From assembly GCF_900111675.1 (NCBI RefSeq), contig NZ_FOHO01000006.1, positions 161,224-225,223 on the forward strand: a stretch of DNA of 64,000 bases, in the 5' to 3' direction. Source of the stretch: Paracoccus homiensis (GTDB lineage Bacteria; Pseudomonadota; Alphaproteobacteria; Rhodobacterales; Rhodobacteraceae). The translations under genes were made by a program, and so were the position numbers. Below are positions 27,001 to 36,832 of the stretch, piece by piece. Below the pieces are notes generated by a model, which did not search any database, was not told the origin of the DNA, and saw only the letters and a program-made list of their open reading frames with translations. The stretch's first letter is position 1, and every line of letters starts with the position of its first letter.

Positions 27001-28962
27001 TCAGACGTCCAGTTCTTCCACGAAGCGCGCGTTTTCCTGAATGAATTCGAACCGCAGCTCGGGCTTTTTGCCCATCAGGCGCTCGACCAGATCGCCGGTT
27101 TCGCCGCCCTCGTCGTCATCGATGCTGACCCGGATCAGCTTGCGCGTCTTGGGGTTCATTGTGGTTTCCTTCAGGTCCTTGGCGTCCATCTCGCCCAAAC
27201 CCTTGAAGCGCTGGACGTCGATCTTGCCCTTGCCGCCCAGACCCTTGGTCAGCATCCGGTCCTTTTCGGCGTCATCGGCGACATAGATCCGATGGGCGCC
27301 CTGCGTCAGGCGGTACAGCGGCGGGCAGGCCAGATACAGGTGGCCCTTGTCGATCAGCGGGCGCATCTGGCTGAAGAAAAAGGTCATCAGCAGGCTGGCG
27401 ATATGCGCGCCGTCCACATCCGCGTCGGTCATGATGATGACCTTGTCATAGCGCAGATCATCGATGTTGAAGCGGCTGCCCATGCCGACGCCAAGTGCCT
27501 GGCAAAGATCGTTGATTTCCTGGTTCTGGCCCAGTTTGGAACTGGCCGCGCCAAGCACGTTCAGGATTTTGCCGCGCAGGGGCAACAATGCCTGGGTCTG
27601 ACGTTCACGCGCGGCCTTGGCCGATCCGCCCGCGCTGTCGCCCTCGACGATGAACAGTTCGGTGCCGTCGCGATTGCTGTTGGAACAATCGACCAGCTTG
27701 CCCGGCAGGCGCAGCTTCTTGGTGGCTGATTTCCGCGCGGTTTCCTTTTCCTGACGGCGGCGCAGGCGTTCTTCGGCGCGCAGCACCAGAAAGTCCAGAA
27801 TCGCGCTTGCCGATTTCGTGTCGGCGGCCAGCCAGTTGTCGAAATGGTCGCGCACGGCGTTTTCGACCAGACGTGCGGCCTCGGTCGTGGCAAGGCGGTC
27901 TTTGGTCTGTCCGACGAATTCGGGTTCCCGGATGAAACAGCTGACCAATGCACAGCCGCCGGTCAGCAGGTCCTCGCGGGTGATCTGCGCGGCTTTCTTG
28001 TTGCTGACGCGTTCGCCATAGGCGCGGACGCCTTTCAGGATCGCGGACCAGAACCCGGCCTCATGCGTGCCGCCTTCGGGGGTGGGCACGGTGTTACAAT
28101 AGGATTGGATGAACCCATCGCGCGAGGGCGTCCAGTTGATCGCCCAATCGACCTTGCCGGGCGCGTTGAAGCGCTTGAAATCCACGCTGCCGGCAAAGGG
28201 GCGTTCGGCATAGGTCGAGGATCCGGTCAGGGTTTCGGCCAGATAATCGGCCAGACCGCCGGGGAAATGGAAGGTGGCCTCGACCGGGGTTTCACCATCG
28301 TCGATTTCCGATTTCCACCGGATCTCGACGCCGGAAAACAGATAGGCCTTGGATTTGACCATCTTGATCAGGCGTGACGGCTTGAACCGGTGATGGCCGA
28401 AGATCTGTTCATCGGCGTGGAAGGTCACGGTGGTGCCGCGCCGGTTCGGGGCGGCGCCGATCCTGGCGACCGGACCTTCGGGAATGCCGCGCGAAAACCG
28501 CTGTTCGAACAGTTCCTTGTTTCGGGCGACCTGCACGATCATGATGTCCGACAGCGCGTTCACGACCGAGGCGCCGACCCCGTGCAGACCGCCTGATGTC
28601 GCATAGGCATCGCCCGAGAACTTGCCGCCCGCATGCAGCGTGCACAGGATCACCTCCAGCGCGGATTTGTCCGGAAACTTGGGATGCGGATCGATGGGAA
28701 TGCCACGCCCGTTGTCGCGGATGACGACGCTGTGATCTGCCAGCAGCTCGACCTCGATCCGGGTGGCGTGGCCTGCAACCGCCTCGTCCATCGAGTTGTC
28801 GAGGATTTCCGCGACCATGTGGTGCAGCGCGCGTTCGTCGGTGCCGCCGATATACATGCCGGGACGCTTGCGGACAGGTTCCAGCCCTTCGAGAACTTCG
28901 ATCGAAGAGGCGGAATAGCTGTCGGCATTGGCGTCGGCGGCGGAAAGAAGATCGTCGGCCAT
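27001..28962 (-). CDS. parE: DNA topoisomerase IV subunit B
   Basis: 653 residues. GHKL ATPase motifs (EILDNSMDEAVAGHA, DNGRGIPIDPHPK, TSGGLHGVGASVVNALS) precede the TOPRIM motifs EGDSAGGSAKAARER and MTDADVDGAHI. The length and the absence of a GyrB-type insert fit ParE better than GyrB. It decatenates chromosomes with ParC. It ends four bases from the convergent HEPN gene. Confidence 0.94.
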   Translation of the reverse strand: MADDLLSAADANADSYSASSIEVLEGLEPVRKRPGMYIGGTDERALHHMVAEILDNSMDEAVAGHATRIEVELLADHSVVIRDNGRGIPIDPHPKFPDKSALEVILCTLHAGGKFSGDAYATSGGLHGVGASVVNALSDIMIVQVARNKELFEQRFSRGIPEGPVARIGAAPNRRGTTVTFHADEQIFGHHRFKPSRLIKMVKSKAYLFSGVEIRWKSEIDDGETPVEATFHFPGGLADYLAETLTGSSTYAERPFAGSVDFKRFNAPGKVDWAINWTPSRDGFIQSYCNTVPTPEGGTHEAGFWSAILKGVRAYGERVSNKKAAQITREDLLTGGCALVSCFIREPEFVGQTKDRLATTEAARLVENAVRDHFDNWLAADTKSASAILDFLVLRAEERLRRRQEKETARKSATKKLRLPGKLVDCSNSNRDGTELFIVEGDSAGGSAKAARERQTQALLPLRGKILNVLGAASSKLGQNQEINDLCQALGVGMGSRFNIDDLRYDKVIIMTDADVDGAHIASLLMTFFFSQMRPLIDKGHLYLACPPLYRLTQGAHRIYVADDAEKDRMLTKGLGGKGKIDVQRFKGLGEMDAKDLKETTMNPKTRKLIRVSIDDDEGGETGDLVERLMGKKPELRFEFIQENARFVEELDV

Positions 28963-29073
28963 CGGGTCTGCTCGTCAATTGATTATGTCGCTTTGGCAAA
29001 CTATCTCACGCGACAGCGTGCCGGGGCAAGTGGTTGTGGGGCAGTGGCCCGCTTTCCGCAAGTCCTAGCGCGT

Positions 29074-29733
29074 CTATTCCGGCTCTGCGAGGCGCTGTTC
29101 CCACATTTGCTGAAAGCCGGGTCGCGTCTGGCAATCGACCAGCCAGGCGTTGATGGCAGGAAACTGCGCCATCAGCGGTTGATACCCTTGGGCATAACGC
29201 AGCACTTCGGCCATGTTGATATCGGCAACCGTGAAACGATTTGCGACCATGTGGCCGTGCTTTGCCAGATGTTCCTCGACCACGGTCAGCGGACGGATCA
29301 GGCGGTTTGCGGCCTCGGCCACGGCGGCGGCTTCGGAACCCGACAGGCTGCGCCCGGTCGCATGCAGATACAGCAGGGTCAGCGCATCGCTTTCGATGGC
29401 GGTCGCCGCATACAGGCTCCATTGCAGCATAAGCGCGTCTTCGCGCGCGTCCGCGGGCCCAAGCGGCACACCGTATTTGCGCGCCAGATACAGCGTGCAG
29501 GCCAGCGATTCGGACAGAACCAGACCCTCATCCTCGATCACCGGAATCGCGCCGGCCGTAGACAGGCGCGTAAAGGCGGGTGATCTTGTGTTCAGCGGTG
29601 CGTCCGGCGCGTCGGGATCTGGCAGGCGATAGGCCTGAATGACCGGCACTTGCCGGAACGGCAGACCAAGTTCGTGGCAAAGCCAGATGATGCGCGAGGC
29701 GCGCGAACGGGTGACACCGTGGATCGTCAGCAT
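29074..29733 (-). CDS. Glutathione S-transferase family protein
   Basis: 219 residues. An N-terminal thioredoxin-like domain (LTIHGVTRSRASRIIWLCHELGL; AIPVIEDEGLVLSESLACTLYLA) and a C-terminal helical domain ending in AINAWLVDCQTRPGFQQ. The ATG at 29733 is preceded by AAAGGA. It lies upstream of parE on the same strand, 111 bases away. Substrate unknown; unlike the GST at 248-901 it has no operon context. Confidence 0.9.
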   Translation of the reverse strand: MLTIHGVTRSRASRIIWLCHELGLPFRQVPVIQAYRLPDPDAPDAPLNTRSPAFTRLSTAGAIPVIEDEGLVLSESLACTLYLARKYGVPLGPADAREDALMLQWSLYAATAIESDALTLLYLHATGRSLSGSEAAAVAEAANRLIRPLTVVEEHLAKHGHMVANRFTVADINMAEVLRYAQGYQPLMAQFPAINAWLVDCQTRPGFQQMWEQRLAEPE

Positions 29734-29801
29734 GGCAAGTCCTTTCACTTGCGGGCAGATTATCCGATCCGCCGCGCAAGCCTATCGAAATCGCATCGCC
29801 G

Positions 29802-30770
29802 TTAGCGCAGGCCCGCGCGCGCTGCCGCGCGGTCGATGGCGGATACCACGGCGGCCGGGTCGGCATGGTGCGGCATATGGCCGACACCCGGCAGGACGGT
29901 CAGCCGCGCATTGGGCAGATCCTGCACCATCCTGCGCGAATGATAGTCCAGCCCCACCGTGGTGTCGCGGTCGCCATGAACGATCTCGATCGGCATGGAC
30001 AGGCGGGGATAGCGTGGCGCCATGGCGGTGACATAGGGCTTCAGCCCGTCGACCTGCTGGGCATTGTTGATGAAGCTGTCGCGCCGCAGGGTCAGCCCGG
30101 CACCGACATAATCGGCATAGCCCGGCGGGACCGGGTTTGGCGCGAAGATCCCTGCAATGGCATCCTGCACGCGGCTCTCGGGCGCATAGGCGGTGATCAG
30201 CGGCACGGCCGCGGCCTTGCCGACCGGGCTGGTGATGAAGGGATACCAGTTGCCCAGATCCCCCGGCCATGGATAGGTCGCCCCGGCCAGCAGCACCACG
30301 GCCGCCGTGTCGCCCGGATCGCGCAACGCCCAGCCCATCGCGACGGCGCCGCCATAGCTGTGGCCCAGAACGATCGGGTTCCGCACGTCCAACTGTGCCG
30401 CCGCCTGTCGCAGCAGTTCGGCCTGGGCGATGGGGTTGTCGGTCCGCGGACCCAGATCATCGGTCCAGCCCAGTCCGGGTCGGTCAAAGCTGATAACGCG
30501 ATAGCGGTCCTGCAGGCGTTCGACCAGATCGAAGGTGAAATCGCGACTGTTCCCGCTTGCCCCATGCAGCAGCACGAGATCCGGGCCCGAGCCACGGATA
30601 TCCGCATGGACCTGTCGTCCGTCGACCTGCAACAGCTGTCCGGTCGGTGGATAGGCGGCCTCGGCCCGCGCCTCGCGCTTGCTGGCCTGCTGATCGACCG
30701 CGCATCCGGTCACGGCCAGCAGGGCAAGGCCGGCCAGACAGGCCCCGGTCATCCATGAATAGCGTCCCAC
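29802..30770 (-). CDS. Alpha/beta-fold hydrolase lipoprotein
   Basis: 322 residues from a GTG start at 30770, chosen for its AAGGGG ribosome site. The lipoprotein signal ends in AVTGC. The hydrolase core shows the oxyanion HGASGNSRDF, nucleophile elbow GHSYGG with the catalytic Ser, an acidic residue in VHGDRDTTVG and the His in GVGHMPHH. Substrate unknown. The next in-frame start, 18 bases in, would still keep the lipobox. Confidence 0.85.
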   Translation of the reverse strand: MGRYSWMTGACLAGLALLAVTGCAVDQQASKREARAEAAYPPTGQLLQVDGRQVHADIRGSGPDLVLLHGASGNSRDFTFDLVERLQDRYRVISFDRPGLGWTDDLGPRTDNPIAQAELLRQAAAQLDVRNPIVLGHSYGGAVAMGWALRDPGDTAAVVLLAGATYPWPGDLGNWYPFITSPVGKAAAVPLITAYAPESRVQDAIAGIFAPNPVPPGYADYVGAGLTLRRDSFINNAQQVDGLKPYVTAMAPRYPRLSMPIEIVHGDRDTTVGLDYHSRRMVQDLPNARLTVLPGVGHMPHHADPAAVVSAIDRAAARAGLR

Positions 30771-30947
30771 GACATCCCCTTGTTGCGCCTGTCCTGAACA
30801 GTCACGAGGGCGCGCCGGTTCCGGATGCACCCCTCACGCAGCCGTGAAGGCAGGGGTGGCAGGCACCTGCCGATGTGATCGCGTGCCGGTTTATCTGGCA
30901 TCCGCGTGGGTGTAAGCAGGGCGCGACCCTTTTGCCCCAGGTAGCCG

Positions 30948-31610
30948 ATGTTCCGCGCCCGTTTGCTTGCACTTGTCCTGACTGCCTGTCCGGTGACGGC
31001 CTTTGCCCACCCCCATGTCTTTATCGAGGCGGCGGTCCGGCTGATCTATGACGGCGACGGGCGGCTGGACGGGGCCGAGGTCACATGGACCTATGACGAT
31101 TTCTATTCGCTGCTGATCCTGTCCGATTACGGTATGGACCCGGATGGCGATGGGCAATTGACGCCGCAGGAACTGGCACAATTGCAGGGTTTCGATGCCG
31201 ATCCGGATCCCGATTTCGACGGGCGGCTGTTCCTAAGCGTGAAAGGGCAGCCCGTGGCGCTGACCCCGCCGGCGGATTTCACGGCGGCCCTTGATGATGG
31301 TCGTCTGGTTTCGCGTCATATCCGCAGGTTGCAGGAACCGGTGGATGGGGCGCAGCCTGTTGATCTTCGCGTCTATGATCCTGAATTCTATGTCGATTTC
31401 ACAATGCCCGACGCCCCCGTCATCGACGGGCGCGACGATTGCAGCGTCGCTGCCGTTTCGGGCGATGCGCGGGCCAAGGCGGCAGCCTATCGCAAGGCTG
31501 TCGATGCCGCGCTGGCCGATGACGCCTTGGCACAAGAGGAATTGGTGGTCGTCGATATCGGCGCCGTCGGCGCGGATCAGGCGCGGATCACCTGCGGGGC
31601 AGGGGCATGA
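30948..31610 (+). CDS. DUF1007 family periplasmic protein
   Basis: 220 residues. A signal peptide (residues 1-20, ending AFA) is followed by HPHVFIEAAVRLIYD, the DUF1007 opening with two histidines right after cleavage. GMDPDGDGQLTPQEL resembles an EF-hand-like loop. The family is usually coupled to NicO-type metal transporters, as here with a four-base overlap. It probably delivers or senses a metal ion, but this is not shown. Confidence 0.88.
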   Translation: MFRARLLALVLTACPVTAFAHPHVFIEAAVRLIYDGDGRLDGAEVTWTYDDFYSLLILSDYGMDPDGDGQLTPQELAQLQGFDADPDPDFDGRLFLSVKGQPVALTPPADFTAALDDGRLVSRHIRRLQEPVDGAQPVDLRVYDPEFYVDFTMPDAPVIDGRDDCSVAAVSGDARAKAAAYRKAVDAALADDALAQEELVVVDIGAVGADQARITCGAGA

Positions 31611-32515
31611 GCCGCCGTATCCCCCGCATCCTCGCGCTGACCGGGCTGATCGTGGGGGTCGTGTGGCTGGCCTTGTGGCTGGGCGGCGGGCTTGAGGCGA
31701 TGCAGGCCTGGGCAGCCGATCAGCAACGTCAGGTTCAGACCCTGATCGCGGGCGCGGTCCGGCGCTTGCGCGCGGGTGAACCGGGCTCGGGGGCTGCGCT
31801 GATCGCGGTGTGCTTCACCTATGGCGTGGTCCATGCAGTCGGGCCGGGACACGGCAAGGTGCTGATCGGCGGATATGGAATCGGCACCCGCGTTCCGGTT
31901 CTGCGCCTGTCGGTCCTGTCGGTTCTGGCGTCGCTGGCGCAGGCCGGGGTCGCGGTCGTTCTGGTCTGGGGCGGGATCAATCTACTGAACCTGACGCGCG
32001 AGGCGCTGACCGATCTGGCCGAACAGGAACTGACCGACCTCAGCACCGTTCTGATCGGACTTGTCGGTCTGTGGCTGATGCTGCGTGGCCTGCGTCAGCT
32101 GTTGCGACAGCAGGCAGCGCATGACCATCACCACCATCATGACGAGAATTGCGGTTGCGGCCATGCCCACGGGCCCAGCCCGGAACAGGCGATGCAGACC
32201 CGCAGCATTCGCGACGCCGCCGCCCTGATCCTTGGCATCGCGATCCGGCCCTGCACCGGGGCGCTGTTCCTGCTGATCCTGACATGGCGTCTGGATATCT
32301 TTGCGATGGGCGTGGCGGGCAGCTTTGCCATGGGGCTGGGCACGGCCGCCGTGACGGTGGCCGTGGCGATCCTGTCGGTCTGGGCGCGCGAAGGCGGTTT
32401 GTCGCTGTTGCCCGAACCCGGCGCCGGGGCGCGCGTCCTGCAGGTGGTGCCGGCGATCGTGATGGTCGCGGCTGGCGGTCTGATCGCGCTGATCGCGACG
32501 GGCATGCTGATCTAG
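31607..32515 (+). CDS. Nickel/cobalt transporter, NicO/RcnA family
   Basis: 302 residues with about six membrane segments. Family motifs are FTYGVVHAVGPGHGKV and IRPCTGALF. A cytoplasmic or periplasmic loop (about residues 169-186) is histidine-rich (HDHHHHHDENCGCGHAHG) and suits metal binding. RcnA exports Ni/Co in E. coli; related members import. Direction and metal are undetermined. The gene lies between DUF1007 and ccoG, so it could supply or remove metal around haem-copper oxidase assembly. Confidence 0.88.
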   Translation: MSRRIPRILALTGLIVGVVWLALWLGGGLEAMQAWAADQQRQVQTLIAGAVRRLRAGEPGSGAALIAVCFTYGVVHAVGPGHGKVLIGGYGIGTRVPVLRLSVLSVLASLAQAGVAVVLVWGGINLLNLTREALTDLAEQELTDLSTVLIGLVGLWLMLRGLRQLLRQQAAHDHHHHHDENCGCGHAHGPSPEQAMQTRSIRDAAALILGIAIRPCTGALFLLILTWRLDIFAMGVAGSFAMGLGTAAVTVAVAILSVWAREGGLSLLPEPGAGARVLQVVPAIVMVAAGGLIALIATGMLI

Positions 32516-32552
32516 GCCTGCGACCGCGCGCCGCAGGCCGGGCCACGCCGAT

Positions 32553-32566
32553 TTGACCTAGGTCAA
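32553..32566. promoter_or_regulatory. FNR/FnrL box upstream of ccoG
   Basis: TTGAC (32553-32557), four bases CTAG, GTCAA (32562-32566) form a perfect 14-base palindrome fitting the FnrL consensus. It is centred about 60 bases before the ccoG start. A TAATGT -10 at 32588-32593 would place the start of transcription near 32600, putting the box at about -41, the position of an activating site. FnrL switches on cbb3 genes at low oxygen. Confidence 0.85.
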
Positions 32567-32619
32567 TGTCCTGTCGCCCACCGTGATTAATGTAGCCATG
32601 CGAAACAGGAGCATGGCCC

Positions 32620-34170
32620 ATGTCCACCAGCCAGACGCCGCCCAGCCTTTATGCGGCGCGCGAGCCGATCTTTCCCAAACGCGTCCACGGGCGTTTCCGC
32701 AGCCTGAAATGGGCGGTCATGGCGGTGACGCTGGCGATCTACTACATCACGCCGTGGATCCGCTGGGACCGTGGGCCGGACATGCCCGATCAGGCGGTTC
32801 TGGTCGATCTGGCCAACCGTCGCTTCTTCTTTTTCTTCATCGAGATCTGGCCGCATGAATTCTACTTCGTCGCGGGTCTGCTGGTCATGGCGGGGCTGGG
32901 GCTGTTCCTGTTCACCTCGGCCTTGGGGCGGGTCTGGTGCGGCTATGCCTGCCCGCAAACCGTCTGGACCGATCTTTTCATTCTGGTCGAACGCTGGATC
33001 GAGGGCGACCGGAACGCCCGTATCCGACTGCACCGCGCGCGATGGGATGTGAAAAAACTGTGGCTGCGGGTGTCGAAATATCTGGTCTGGCTGCTGATCG
33101 CGCTGCTGACCGGCGGGGCCTGGGTGTTCTATTTCACCGATGCCCCGGCACTGCTGGGCGATCTGCTGCGGTTTCAGGCCCATCCGGTCGCCTATGCCAC
33201 CATCGGCGTGCTGACCGCCACCACATTCCTGTTCGGCGGTTTCGCCCGCGAACAGATCTGCATCTATGCCTGTCCCTGGCCGCGGATCCAGGCCGCCATG
33301 ATGGATGAAGATACGCTGACCGTCGCCTATCGCGAATGGCGGGGCGAGCCGCGCGGCAAGGGCAATGTCAGACGCCGCAGCCCCGAAGCCGCCATGGATG
33401 CCGAGACCGCCAGCCATGCCGCAGGCCCCAGCGCGGGCGCCAGATACCAGCCGACACGCTATCCCGGCCTGCCAAGCGGCGTCGGCGGCCCGGTCGCACA
33501 GGATGCGGCGGGCGATTGCATCGACTGCATGGCCTGCGTCAATGTCTGCCCGATGGGCATCGACATTCGCGATGGCCAGCAACTGGAATGCATCACCTGT
33601 GCGCTGTGCATCGATGCCTGTGACGAGATCATGGACAAGATCGGCAAGCCGCGCGGGCTGATCGGCTATCTGGCGCTGAAGGATGAAACGGCCGAACGGG
33701 CGGGCGCCGCACCACGCCCGATCATGCGGCATATCCTGCGGCCGCGCACCCTGATGTATTTCACCCTGTGGTCGGGAATCGGGGTCGCGCTTGTGGTGGC
33801 GCTGTTCCTACGCTCGCCCGTGGATGTGAATGTCTCGCCGATCCGCAACCCGATCTATGTCACCCTGTCGGATGGCGCGATCCGCAACATCTATGAGGTG
33901 CGCTTGCGCAACAAGCAGCATGACGCGCATCCCTATGTCTTCGGCGTCGCGGGTGCCGATACCCAGGACCTTATCCTCAGCATCGAGGGGGCCGAGGACG
34001 CACGCGTGACCGTCGCCCCGGATGAAACCCTGACCAGCCGTCTGTATCTGACCGCGCCCGCGGGCTCGGCCCTAAGTCTGCGCGAAAGCGCGCCGCTGAC
34101 CCTGACGGTGGACGGGGGCGCGCGTATCCGCACCAGTGTTAAGACCGTCTTTCACGGAAAAGGAGAGTGA
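32620..34170 (+). CDS. ccoG: Cytochrome c oxidase accessory protein CcoG (RdxA/FixG)
   Basis: 516 residues. A polyferredoxin membrane protein with several membrane segments. CGYACPQTVWTDLF and CIYACPWPRIQ are the conserved cysteine sites, followed by two 4Fe-4S motifs, CIDCMACVNVCPMG and CITCALCIDACDEIM. The C-terminal 120 residues form the Ig-like FixG domain. It acts as a cupric reductase in cbb3 oxidase assembly. AGGAG precedes the ATG by nine bases. ccoNOQP are not upstream of it in this window. Confidence 0.96.
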   Translation: MSTSQTPPSLYAAREPIFPKRVHGRFRSLKWAVMAVTLAIYYITPWIRWDRGPDMPDQAVLVDLANRRFFFFFIEIWPHEFYFVAGLLVMAGLGLFLFTSALGRVWCGYACPQTVWTDLFILVERWIEGDRNARIRLHRARWDVKKLWLRVSKYLVWLLIALLTGGAWVFYFTDAPALLGDLLRFQAHPVAYATIGVLTATTFLFGGFAREQICIYACPWPRIQAAMMDEDTLTVAYREWRGEPRGKGNVRRRSPEAAMDAETASHAAGPSAGARYQPTRYPGLPSGVGGPVAQDAAGDCIDCMACVNVCPMGIDIRDGQQLECITCALCIDACDEIMDKIGKPRGLIGYLALKDETAERAGAAPRPIMRHILRPRTLMYFTLWSGIGVALVVALFLRSPVDVNVSPIRNPIYVTLSDGAIRNIYEVRLRNKQHDAHPYVFGVAGADTQDLILSIEGAEDARVTVAPDETLTSRLYLTAPAGSALSLRESAPLTLTVDGGARIRTSVKTVFHGKGE

Positions 34171-34172
34171 TC

Positions 34173-34640
34173 ATGGCAAGGGAACTGACAGGGCGGCATG
34201 TCCTTGCGATCACGGTCGGCGCCTTCGGTACGATCATCGCCGTGAACCTTGTTCTGGCGGTGAATGCCGTTGGCAGCTTTCCGGGGCTGGAGGTCGCCAA
34301 TTCCTATGTCGCCTCGCAGCAATTCGACCGCGACCGTCAGGCGCAGGCGGCACTGGGCTGGTCCGTCACGTCGGCCCATGACGGGCGGATGCTGACCCTG
34401 ACGGTCCGTGACGAAGCCGGGCTGCCCGTACGACTGGATGATTTCAGCGCGACGATCGGCAGGCCGACACATGCCGGGGCGGATGTCACGCCGGATTTCG
34501 GATATGATGGCGGTGTCTACCGCGCCGAATTGCAGCTTGAACCGGGGGCGTGGATCATTCACGTCACAGCCCTGGCCCCCGACGGCACGCCGTTTCGGCA
34601 GCGGTTGGATCTTCATTCCGATGCGCAGGTGCGGCGATGA
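34173..34640 (+). CDS. ccoH: cbb3 oxidase assembly protein CcoH (FixH family)
   Basis: 155 residues. A short N-terminal cytoplasmic part, one membrane segment (about residues 8-30), and a periplasmic beta-rich domain with YVASQQFDRDRQAQAALGW, the FixH pattern. It stabilises the cbb3 complex during assembly. The ATG at 34173 follows AGGAGAGTGATC, two bases after the ccoG stop; its own stop overlaps ccoI. Confidence 0.94.
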   Translation: MARELTGRHVLAITVGAFGTIIAVNLVLAVNAVGSFPGLEVANSYVASQQFDRDRQAQAALGWSVTSAHDGRMLTLTVRDEAGLPVRLDDFSATIGRPTHAGADVTPDFGYDGGVYRAELQLEPGAWIIHVTALAPDGTPFRQRLDLHSDAQVRR

Positions 34641-36823
34641 CGGATCTGTCCCTGCCTTCGACCAGCGCCTGCCCGGCCTGTGCCGCCGCCCCGATTGCGC
34701 AACGCGTGGCGCATGCGGCCGCGCCCGACGCCATCATCCTTTCGCTGCCCGGTGTTCACTGCGCCATGTGCATCACCGATGTGGAACGCGCATTGATGGC
34801 GCGGCCCGGTGTGCGGGCGGCGCGGGTGAATCTGACACTGAAACGCGTTACCGTGCAGGCGCCGGGGCTGGGCGCGGATGATCTGATCCCCGCACTTGCC
34901 GCGATCGGCTACGAGGCGCATGAGCTGGACCCCGACGCCCTGTCGGCCACGGCCGCGGATAAGCAGGGCCGCGACCTGTTGATGCGGATCGGCATCGCCG
35001 GGTTCGCGATGATGAATGTGATGATCCTGTCGGTGGCGGTCTGGTCGGGCGCCGATGCGGCCACGCGCGATCTGTTTCACTGGATTTCAGGTGCGATCGC
35101 GCTGCCGACCGTGGCCTTCGCGGGGCAGCCGTTCTTCGGCAGCGCATGGGCGGCACTGCGTGGTGGACGCCTTGGGATGGATGTGCCGATCTCTTTGGCG
35201 CTGATTCTGGCGACAGCGATCTCGCTTTATGAAACCACGCAATCGGGGCATCACGCCTATTTCGACGCGGCGGTGATGCTGTGCTTCTTTCTGCTGATCG
35301 GGCGCTATCTGGATCACCGCACACGCGCCATCGCCCGCTCGGCCGCGGCGGAACTGACCGCGCTGGAGGTGCCGCGCGCCCATCTGCTGTGCGATGGCGG
35401 CGAACAGGTCGTGCCCATAGCCCAGCTTGTGCCCGGCGATCTGATCCGCGTTCGCGCGGGCGGTCGCATTCCGGCGGATGGCGAGGTGGTCGAGGGGCGC
35501 AGCGAAACCGACAGGTCGCTGCTGACAGGTGAAACCCTGCCGATGCTTGCCGAACCCGGCACGATCCTGTCGGCGGGCGAGGTGAACCTGTCCGGTCCCT
35601 TGACATTGCGGGTGATTGCGGCGGGCAAGGACAGCTCGCTGTCGCGCCTGACCGCGCTGGTCGAGGCGGCCGAGGCCGCGCGCGGGCGCTACAGTTCGCT
35701 GGCCGAACGCGCCTCGCGCGCCTATGCGCCAATGGTTCACCTGATGGCGGCGCTCAGCCTTGCCGGGTGGTTCTGGGCGACCCGCGATCTGCGGCTGTCG
35801 ATCAATGTCGCGGCTGCGGTGCTGATCATCACCTGTCCCTGCGCCCTTGGTCTTGCGGTTCCGGCGGTGGTCACGGCGGCATCGGGGCGGCTGTTCCGCC
35901 GTGGGTTGCTGATCAAGGACGGCACCGCGCTGGAGCGTCTGTCCGAGATCGACACCGTCGTTTTCGACAAGACCGGAACGCTGACCATGGGTCGGCCTCG
36001 GCTGGCGGCAGGCGACGATCTGCCCGATGACCTGAGGGCCGTGGCTGTTTCCCTGGCTGCGGGGTCGTCGCATCCGCTGTCGCAGGCGATCGTCGCGGCC
36101 TTCCCGGATCAGCAACCGGCCCGGATAGACGGGATCGGCGAATATCCGGGGCAGGGCGTCTCGGGTGTCTGGCAGGGGCGTCGCGTCAGCCTTGGCCGCG
36201 CCGATTGGCTGGGCATCATCGACGACGACATGCACCGCAGCGGAAGTTCGGCCTGGCTGTCGATCGAGGGTCAGGCACCGCGCCGCCTGGATTTCATCGA
36301 TGAACTGCGCCCCGGCGCGGCTGACACGGTGCACCGGCTGCGGGCACAGGGGCGGCGTGTGATTCTGTTGTCGGGTGACCGGCCCGCCGCCGTGGCCGAT
36401 GTCGCTGCGCGTCTTGGCATTGGCGAATACCACGCGGGCATCGACCCGATCGGGAAGGCGCAGATGGTTGGCGCGCTTGGGGATGACGGGGCAAAGGTGC
36501 TGATGGTCGGCGACGGGCTGAACGACACGGCCGCGCTGGCGCGGGCACATGCCTCGATCTCGCCTGCATCGGCGCTGGATGCGGCACGGGTGGCCAGCGA
36601 TGTGGTGCTGACCGGGCAGGATCTTGGCGCGGTGGCCGATGCCTTGCAGACCGCGCGCAGGGCCACCGCGCGCATCCGCGAGAATTTCACCATCTCGATC
36701 CTTTACAACCTTGTCGCGGTCCCGGTTGCGATTGCCGGTTTTGCCACGCCGCTGCTGGCCGCCTTGGCGATGTCTGCCAGTTCCATTACCGTGACGCTGA
36801 ACGCGCTGCGGCTGCGACGCTGA
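34637..36823 (+). CDS. ccoI: Copper-transporting P1B-type ATPase CcoI (FixI)
   Basis: 728 residues. A cysteine pair near the N terminus (CPAC) precedes a heavy-metal-associated domain with GVHCAMC. Eight membrane segments with the TCPCAL (CPC) copper site, the phosphorylation site DKTGTLTMG, actuator motif LTGETLP and hinge GDGLNDTAAL are intact. It exports copper for cbb3 oxidase biogenesis. The ATG at 34637 overlaps the ccoH stop (ATGA). The alternative start at 34550 lies inside ccoH and is rejected. Confidence 0.96.
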   Translation: MTDLSLPSTSACPACAAAPIAQRVAHAAAPDAIILSLPGVHCAMCITDVERALMARPGVRAARVNLTLKRVTVQAPGLGADDLIPALAAIGYEAHELDPDALSATAADKQGRDLLMRIGIAGFAMMNVMILSVAVWSGADAATRDLFHWISGAIALPTVAFAGQPFFGSAWAALRGGRLGMDVPISLALILATAISLYETTQSGHHAYFDAAVMLCFFLLIGRYLDHRTRAIARSAAAELTALEVPRAHLLCDGGEQVVPIAQLVPGDLIRVRAGGRIPADGEVVEGRSETDRSLLTGETLPMLAEPGTILSAGEVNLSGPLTLRVIAAGKDSSLSRLTALVEAAEAARGRYSSLAERASRAYAPMVHLMAALSLAGWFWATRDLRLSINVAAAVLIITCPCALGLAVPAVVTAASGRLFRRGLLIKDGTALERLSEIDTVVFDKTGTLTMGRPRLAAGDDLPDDLRAVAVSLAAGSSHPLSQAIVAAFPDQQPARIDGIGEYPGQGVSGVWQGRRVSLGRADWLGIIDDDMHRSGSSAWLSIEGQAPRRLDFIDELRPGAADTVHRLRAQGRRVILLSGDRPAAVADVAARLGIGEYHAGIDPIGKAQMVGALGDDGAKVLMVGDGLNDTAALARAHASISPASALDAARVASDVVLTGQDLGAVADALQTARRATARIRENFTISILYNLVAVPVAIAGFATPLLAALAMSASSITVTLNALRLRR

Positions 36824-36832
36824 AAGGGCGAG

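Noticed and set aside
30771..30947. Cobalamin or Ni/Co riboswitch before the DUF1007-NicO pair
   Set aside because: No B12-box-like element or conserved riboswitch core was recognisable; only a short GGCAGG-CA-CCTGCC dyad at 30858-30871 was seen.
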